64,000 nt of DNA from Bacillus licheniformis DSM 13 = ATCC 14580 (GTDB taxonomy: Bacteria > Bacillota > Bacilli > Bacillales > Bacillaceae), in assembly GCF_000011645.1 (NCBI RefSeq), contig NC_006270.3, forward strand, positions 3,246,501 through 3,310,500, read 5' to 3'. Below the pieces are notes generated by a model. That model saw nothing but the letters and a program-made list of their open reading frames with translations. It was not told the origin of the DNA and ran no database searches. Positions within the stretch are counted from its first letter, which is position 1. Every line of letters begins with the position of its first letter. The translations under genes and the position numbers were made by a program. Below, one piece after another: positions 58,869 to 64,000 of this stretch.

Positions 58869-60653
58869 TTAAACGATATATTTCTCAGCTTCAAAGACTC
58901 CCTTGGCTGCCTGGCGCTTTTTCTCAATCACGTTGACAGGCGTAAAGCGCGTCAATTTGCGCAGCGCGGACAGCATCATGCGCAGCGAATCGCCTGATTC
59001 CATCGCAATGAGCGATTCTTTGGCATGGCTTTCAATTTCCTGAAAGGCTTCCTGCGCAAAAATTTGCGTATAAAGAATTTTCTGTGCGTTTTTGTCTTCG
59101 CCGGTTGCCCGGATGGCTTTTTCAGTACGTAAAATAGCTGCTTCCATTGCGTAGATCTGGCTGACAATGTCGGCGATGTTGACGAGGATTTCCTGCTCCT
59201 GGTCGAGCGCTTTTCCGTATTTTTGCGCGGCGAGTCCCGCGATCATGAGCGCGGTCTTTTTGGCGTTTCTCAGCAGATACTTTTCCTGTTCGAGAACGCC
59301 GTCACCTGGTTCTTCAGGCATGAGCATCATCAGTTCTTCCTGAAGAGCCTTTGCTTTCTCAAACAGAGGAAGCTCGCCTTTCATCGCTTTTTTCATGTAG
59401 GTGCCCGGGACGATGAGCCGGTTGATTTCGTTTGTGCCTTCAAAAATCCGGTTAATCCGTGAATCGCGGTAAGCCCGCTCCACTTCGTATTCCTGCATGA
59501 ATCCGTAACCGCCGTGGATTTGAACGCCTTCATCAACGATATAATCAAGCGTTTCAGATCCGAATACTTTGTTAAGGGAGCATTCGATTGCATATTCTGC
59601 GATCGATTTCGCAACCTGGCGCCCGTCTTTTTGCTCTTCTTCGCTCAAGGTGCCCATTTTGTCTTCAAACAGCCCGACCGTACGATAAACAGAGCTTTCC
59701 ATCGCATAAAGTTTGACTGACATGTTGGCGATTTTTTCCCCAATTAAGCTGAACTTTGAAATCGGTGTCTTAAACTGCTGGCGCTGATTGGCGTATGAAG
59801 CGGACAGCTCGATGACCCGTTTCGAAGCGCCGATTGTCCCGACAGCGAGCTTATAGCGTCCGATATTTAAAATATTGAAGGCGATGACATGCCCTTTTCC
59901 CGGTTCACCTAATAGGTTTTCTTTTGGAACTTGAACCTGGTCTAAGATGAGCGTGCGGGTCGAAGAGCCTTTGATGCCCATTTTTTTCTCTTCAGGCCCT
60001 GTGGAGACGCCTGAGTAGTCTTTTTCCACAATGAAGGCCGAGAAATGTTCGCCGTCTATTTTCGCATAGACGATGAAAATATCAGCAAAGGCTGAGTTTG
60101 TAATCCATTGCTTTTCGCCGTTTAATATATAGTGGGTTCCCGCCTCATTCAAAACGGCCGTTGTTTTTGCCCCTAATGCATCAGACCCGGAGCCCGGCTC
60201 TGTTAAAGCATAGGCTGCAAACTTTTCCCCCGTTGCAAGGGACGGCAGATACTTTTTCTTTTGCTCCTCGGTTCCGAAAAATACGATCGGAAGCGTGCCG
60301 ATCCCTACGTGCGCCCCGTACGATAACGAAAAGCTCCCCGCTCTTGAAAATTTTTCGGTGATTAACGCCGAGCTGATTTTATCAAGTCCGAGTCCGCCAT
60401 ACTCCTCAGGAACGTCAGCTCCGAGAAGCCCGAGTTCGCCGGCTTTTTTCAGAAGCCTGACAGAATGATCGAAATTGTGCTCTTCAATTTCGTCGATGTA
60501 CGGTAGCACATCTCCGAGAATATAATCCTCAGTCGTTTTGGCGATCATTTTATGTTCATCTGTGAAATCTTCCGGTGTGAACATCTGATCAGCCGTTACC
60601 TCTTCGATCAGAAAGGCGCCGCCTTTTTTCATATGATCTTTTGTTTGTTCCAT
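58869..60653 (-). CDS. fadE: Acyl-CoA dehydrogenase FadE (YusJ)
   Basis: A 594-residue FAD enzyme that makes trans-2-enoyl-CoA, the first step of beta-oxidation. The dehydrogenase core occupies residues 1-430: the flavin-binding [20 protein letters not shown], then [36 protein letters not shown]-like [19 protein letters not shown] with the catalytic glutamate. A C-terminal extension of about 160 residues is typical of FadE. It matches B. subtilis FadE along its length. The ATG follows a GGGG-rich site. Last gene of the operon. Confidence 0.95.
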   Translation of the reverse strand: [594 protein letters not shown]

Positions 60654-60672
60654 TGTTCCATCCCCCTTGTGA

Positions 60673-61848
60673 TTAAACTAATTCGAATACCCCTGCTGCT
60701 CCCATGCCTCCGCCGATACACATCGTCACAATGCCGAATTGCTCGCTTCTCCGGCGCATTTCGTGGATCAATGTCAGCGTCAGCTTTGTACCCGTGCAGC
60801 CGAGCGGATGTCCGAGCGCAATCGCTCCGCCGTTGACATTGACTTTTTCTTCATCAATGCCAAGCGACCTGATGACCTGGATCGCTTGCGATGCAAACGC
60901 CTCATTTAATTCGAATAAACCGATATCCGACAGCTCAAGTCCCGCCATCTTCAGCGCCCTTGGGACTGCTTCCACAGGGCCGATGCCCATCACTTCCGGC
61001 GGAACGCCGCCGACTGCGAACGAACGAAATTTTGCGAGGGGCTTTAACCCGAGTGCGTCCGCTTTTTCTCTGTCCATGATCATCACTGCGGCAGCCCCGT
61101 CGCTCGTCTGCGAGGAATTCCCTGCCGTAACCGAGCCGTTTGCCGAAAACGCCGGTTTCAACGTTGACAGAACGTCTTTGGTTGTCCCCGGGCGTACACC
61201 TTCATCGGCAGAGAAAGTAAACGTCCGCTCCTTCAGGTTATGATGTTCATCCACTTCTCTGACGGTGACGTCCACCGGGACGATTTCATCTTCGAACTTT
61301 CCTTCCGCGATCGCCTTGGCTGCTTTTTGATGGCTGTTGACGGCAAATGCATCTTGGTCCTCCCTGGAAACGCCGTATTTGACGGCAACCTGTTCAGCCG
61401 TATGGCCCATTCCCATATAATATTCAGGAGCCGTTTCCGCCAGAGCCGCGTTCGGTCTGACGATATGACCCATCATCGGCACGATGCTCATCGATTCGGC
61501 GCCGCCTGCAATGATCGTGTCAGCAGCTCCAAGCATGATTTTTTCGGCCCCGTAAGCGATTGATTGAAGTCCTGATGAACAATATCTGTTGATCGTAACG
61601 GCCGGAACTGTGTGCGGCAGACCGGCAAGCGCGCCGATATTGCGCGCCATATTCAAGCCTTGTTCGGCTTCCGGCGTAGCGCAGCCGATGATCAAATCAT
61701 CGATATTCCCTTCATAACCGCCCGCTCTTTTCAGCGTCTCTCTCACCGCATATGCGCCTAAATCATCGGGACGGACAGTCCTCAATGAGCCTTTTTTTGC
61801 TTTTCCGATCGGGGTTCTCGCCCCCGATACAATAACTGCCTCTTTCAT
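60673..61848 (-). CDS. fadA: Acetyl-CoA acyltransferase (3-ketoacyl-CoA thiolase) FadA
   Basis: A 391-residue thiolase that removes acetyl-CoA in beta-oxidation. The nucleophilic C90 is in NRYCSSGLQSIAYG, the histidine in GGAIALGHPLGCTG and the second cysteine in VTMCIGGGMG near the C-terminus. N-terminal SGARTPIGKAKKGSL is typical. It lies 11 bases after fadN. In B. subtilis the operon is repressed by FadR and relieved by long-chain acyl-CoA. Confidence 0.96.
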   Translation of the reverse strand: MKEAVIVSGARTPIGKAKKGSLRTVRPDDLGAYAVRETLKRAGGYEGNIDDLIIGCATPEAEQGLNMARNIGALAGLPHTVPAVTINRYCSSGLQSIAYGAEKIMLGAADTIIAGGAESMSIVPMMGHIVRPNAALAETAPEYYMGMGHTAEQVAVKYGVSREDQDAFAVNSHQKAAKAIAEGKFEDEIVPVDVTVREVDEHHNLKERTFTFSADEGVRPGTTKDVLSTLKPAFSANGSVTAGNSSQTSDGAAAVMIMDREKADALGLKPLAKFRSFAVGGVPPEVMGIGPVEAVPRALKMAGLELSDIGLFELNEAFASQAIQVIRSLGIDEEKVNVNGGAIALGHPLGCTGTKLTLTLIHEMRRRSEQFGIVTMCIGGGMGAAGVFELV

Positions 61849-61859
61849 TATTTTCCCTC

Positions 61860-64000
61860 CTAATTACGCAAAGGTTTGCCTTTCACAAGCATATGCTGCA
61901 TTCTCGCCTGCGATTTCGGTTCGCTCACAAGGCTCAGAAACGCTTCTCTTTCCAAATTGAGCAAGTATTCTTCCGTTACTTCGGCGCCGAATGGAACTCG
62001 GCCGCCCGCGATGACAAACGCCAGTTTTTTCGCAATCTTCATGTCGTGTTCAGAGATGGCGCCGGAAAGTTTTAACGATTCAGCACCGAGCAGGAGCGCC
62101 GCATAGCCGGTTTCGCCCGTCACCGGAACTTTCTCTTTCACCGGCGGACGGTAGCCGCTTTCGGAAAGTGTCAGGACGAGTTTTTTGGCATCGTATAACA
62201 AGTGATCCTGATTGATGCTGATTTGATCCTCTGCGGTTAAGATGTTCAGTTCTTTCGCTTCTTGAGCCGAAGTCGACGTTTTTGCAAGGGCAATTGTCTC
62301 AAACGTCTTGATGGCGGCCTCCTGGATATCCGGTTTAACGCCTTCAGGCAGCCCTTTCAAGTAATTTAAATAAAGCTCTTTATTGCCTCCGCCGCCCGGA
62401 ATCAGACCGACGCCTGTTTCAACGAGGCCCATGTATGATTCGCTTGAGGCTTGAACACGGGCAGCAGGCAGGCATAGCTCAGTCCCCCCGCCAAGCGTCA
62501 TGCCGAACGGAGCAGCGACGACCGGCTTGGAACTGTATTTCACTTTCATCATCGTCTCTTGGAACTGACGGATGATCATGTCAATTTCCATATAGTTGTC
62601 GTCTTGAGCTTCCATCAGCATCATCGCGAGATTGGCTCCGACGCAGAAATTTTTGCCCTGGTTGCCGATCACAAGCCCTTTATAGTTGGCGTCTACTTCC
62701 TCGAGAGCAAATTTCAGCATTTGAATGATGTCCAGGCCGATTGCGTTGCTTTTCGAGTGAAATTCGAGCAGTGCGACATCATCGCCTAAATCGATCAAAC
62801 TTGCCCCGCTGTTTTTCTTGATGACGCCTTTTGTTTCTTTGAGTGACGACAAATGGATCGTTTTCTTGTTTTCTTGAAGCGCCCTGTATTCGCCGCTTTC
62901 AAAACAGTAGTAGAACGTCTTTCCGTTTTCCTTAAGGTAGAAGGTTTCATGTCCTTTTGCGAGCATTTCCTTCACCCAGTCCGCGACCTTCCAGCCCTCT
63001 GCTTCAAGCTTTTGCACCGAGCTTTTCACACCGATGCTGTCCCACATTTCAAACGGCCCTTCCGACCAGCCGAATCCCCATTTCATCGCCTGATCAACCG
63101 CCGTTATGCTGTCGGCGATTTCCCCTGTCAGCTCCGCCGAATATACAAGCGTCGGAGCTGTAATCTTCCAAAGGAGGCTTCCCGCCCTGTCATCGGAATA
63201 AACAAGCGCTTTCAATCTCGCTCCTGCGCCTTTCATTTGCTTGGCCGCTTCCAGTCCCGATGTTTTTAATGTTTGACGCGCGCTGTAGGTCATCGTCATC
63301 GGATCGAGCTCAAGGATGTCTTTTCCTTCTTTTTTGTAAAAACCTTGTTTCGCTTTGCTCCCGATCCAGCCTTTTTCGAGCATTTGTTCAATAAATTCAG
63401 GGAGCCGGAAAACGTTTTTTTCTTCGCCCGTGACTTGGTTATAGACATTTTTGGCAACGTGTGAAAATGTATCAAGGCCGACGACATCGAGCGTTCTGAA
63501 GGTCGCGCTTTTCGGGCGTCCGATCAGCGGACCTGTAATCGAATCGACTTCGCCTATCGTGTAGCCGCCTTTCAGCATTTCCTGAACCGTCACAAGCAAG
63601 CCGTAGGTTCCGATGCGGTTGGCGATAAAGTTTGGCGTGTCTTTCGCTTCAACAACCCCTTTGCCAAGAACGTCTTCGCCGAATTTCTTCATAAAGGACA
63701 GCACTTCGGGCTCCGTTTCGTCAATCGGAATCACCTCAAGGAGCTTTAAATAGCGGGCCGGATTGAAGAAGTGCGTTCCTAAAAAGTGCTTTTTAAAATC
63801 AGCGGACCTTCCCTCAGCCATCTGCCTGACGGAGATGCCTGATGTGTTGCTGCTGACGATGCTTCCTTGTTTTCTGTATTGATCGACCTTTGAAAACACT
63901 TGCTTTTTGATCTCCAGGTTTTCGACAACAACTTCAATAATCCAGTCGGCATCTTTAATCTTTTCAAAATCGTCTTCCATGTTCCCTGTGCTGATACGGC
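61860..64000 (-). CDS. fadN: FadN (YusL), 3-hydroxyacyl-CoA dehydrogenase / enoyl-CoA hydratase, N-terminus outside the window
   Basis: The frame is open to the right edge; about 713 codons are present, against about 789 in B. subtilis FadN. The visible start codon at 63980 is internal. The dehydrogenase part shows WIIEVVVENLEIKKQVF, SNTSGISVRQMA, GTHFFNPARYLKLLE and FIANRIGTYG; the NAD-binding glycine loop lies off the edge. The enoyl-CoA hydratase part begins near residue 400 of what is visible (VIGNQGKNFCVGANLAMM, GGGTELCLPAARVQ). C-terminal MLVKGKPLRN matches FadN. Domain order is opposite to that of E. coli FadB. Confidence 0.95.
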   Translation of the reverse strand, partial: RISTGNMEDDFEKIKDADWIIEVVVENLEIKKQVFSKVDQYRKQGSIVSSNTSGISVRQMAEGRSADFKKHFLGTHFFNPARYLKLLEVIPIDETEPEVLSFMKKFGEDVLGKGVVEAKDTPNFIANRIGTYGLLVTVQEMLKGGYTIGEVDSITGPLIGRPKSATFRTLDVVGLDTFSHVAKNVYNQVTGEEKNVFRLPEFIEQMLEKGWIGSKAKQGFYKKEGKDILELDPMTMTYSARQTLKTSGLEAAKQMKGAGARLKALVYSDDRAGSLLWKITAPTLVYSAELTGEIADSITAVDQAMKWGFGWSEGPFEMWDSIGVKSSVQKLEAEGWKVADWVKEMLAKGHETFYLKENGKTFYYCFESGEYRALQENKKTIHLSSLKETKGVIKKNSGASLIDLGDDVALLEFHSKSNAIGLDIIQMLKFALEEVDANYKGLVIGNQGKNFCVGANLAMMLMEAQDDNYMEIDMIIRQFQETMMKVKYSSKPVVAAPFGMTLGGGTELCLPAARVQASSESYMGLVETGVGLIPGGGGNKELYLNYLKGLPEGVKPDIQEAAIKTFETIALAKTSTSAQEAKELNILTAEDQISINQDHLLYDAKKLVLTLSESGYRPPVKEKVPVTGETGYAALLLGAESLKLSGAISEHDMKIAKKLAFVIAGGRVPFGAEVTEEYLLNLEREAFLSLVSEPKSQARMQHMLVKGKPLRN

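Noticed and set aside
1..64000. CRISPR arrays, tRNA or rRNA genes, prophage or IS transposase genes
   Set aside because: None was found: no spaced short repeats, no tRNA-like cloverleaf, and no transposase or phage structural protein among the frames.

Overview
The window looks like a chromosome segment of the Bacillus subtilis group, most likely the B. licheniformis clade. Gene order follows the B. subtilis 168 yut-yun-pur-suf-met-yus-fad stretch closely: dapF, yutK, yuzB, yutJ, yuzD, yutI, yuxL, thrB-thrC-hom, yutH-yutC, lipA, yunA-yunF, pucG/pucF/pucR, bsn, yurR, sufBUSDC, yurZ, metQPN, yusD-yusI, gcvH and fadE-fadA-fadN. Several inserts are absent from that order: fra, a rap-phr pair, padC, an NSS transporter with a 37-residue subunit, a ymcC/pksA-like pair, a yfcC transporter, a second rap, and czcD. 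These assignments rest on recognised protein families and remembered synteny; no database search was run.

Layout. 0-6 kb: zinc-ribbon and cold-inducible small proteins, a GNAT enzyme, the A-type Fe-S carrier YutM, DapF, a nucleoside transporter, YuzB, YutJ and the frataxin-like Fra. 6-10 kb: Rap-Phr quorum module, phenolic acid decarboxylase with its operator, YuzD, the Nfu-type scaffold YutI and a structured non-coding element. 10-22 kb: YuxL, the threonine operon, a 2-hydroxyacid dehydrogenase, YutH-YutC, LipA and LytH. 22-30 kb: NSS transporter operon, yunB-yunF and the divergent ymcC/pksA-like pair. 30-43 kb: purine (allantoin) catabolism with PucR, transporters, nuclease Bsn, and an unusual concentration of broken genes. 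43-46 kb: unknown secreted and membrane proteins plus an orphan Rap. 46-51 kb: sufCDSUB. 51-58 kb: CzcD, YurZ, and the methionine ABC importer under an S-box riboswitch, then yusD-G, gcvH and yusI. 58-64 kb: fatty-acid beta-oxidation operon fadNAE, with fadN running off the right edge.

Most genes lie on the minus strand in short operons separated by clear Rho-independent terminators. Three themes link the genes. Fe-S cluster assembly is covered by YutM, YutI, Fra and SufCDSUB, with LipA as a client and GcvH as a lipoyl acceptor. Nitrogen salvage from purines is present but eroded: pucF, pucG and pucR are intact, pucC is intact but isolated, pucE is a relic, and no large xanthine dehydrogenase subunit is in the window. 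Amino-acid supply comes from dapF, thr/hom and metNPQ. The most notable non-routine observations are a Phr precursor with two identical peptide blocks encoded by synonymously diverged codons, a structured palindromic element between yutI and yuxL, the decayed pucE, several single-base frameshifts, and a TetR/membrane-protein pair with mirrored promoters and an apparently leaderless regulator mRNA.
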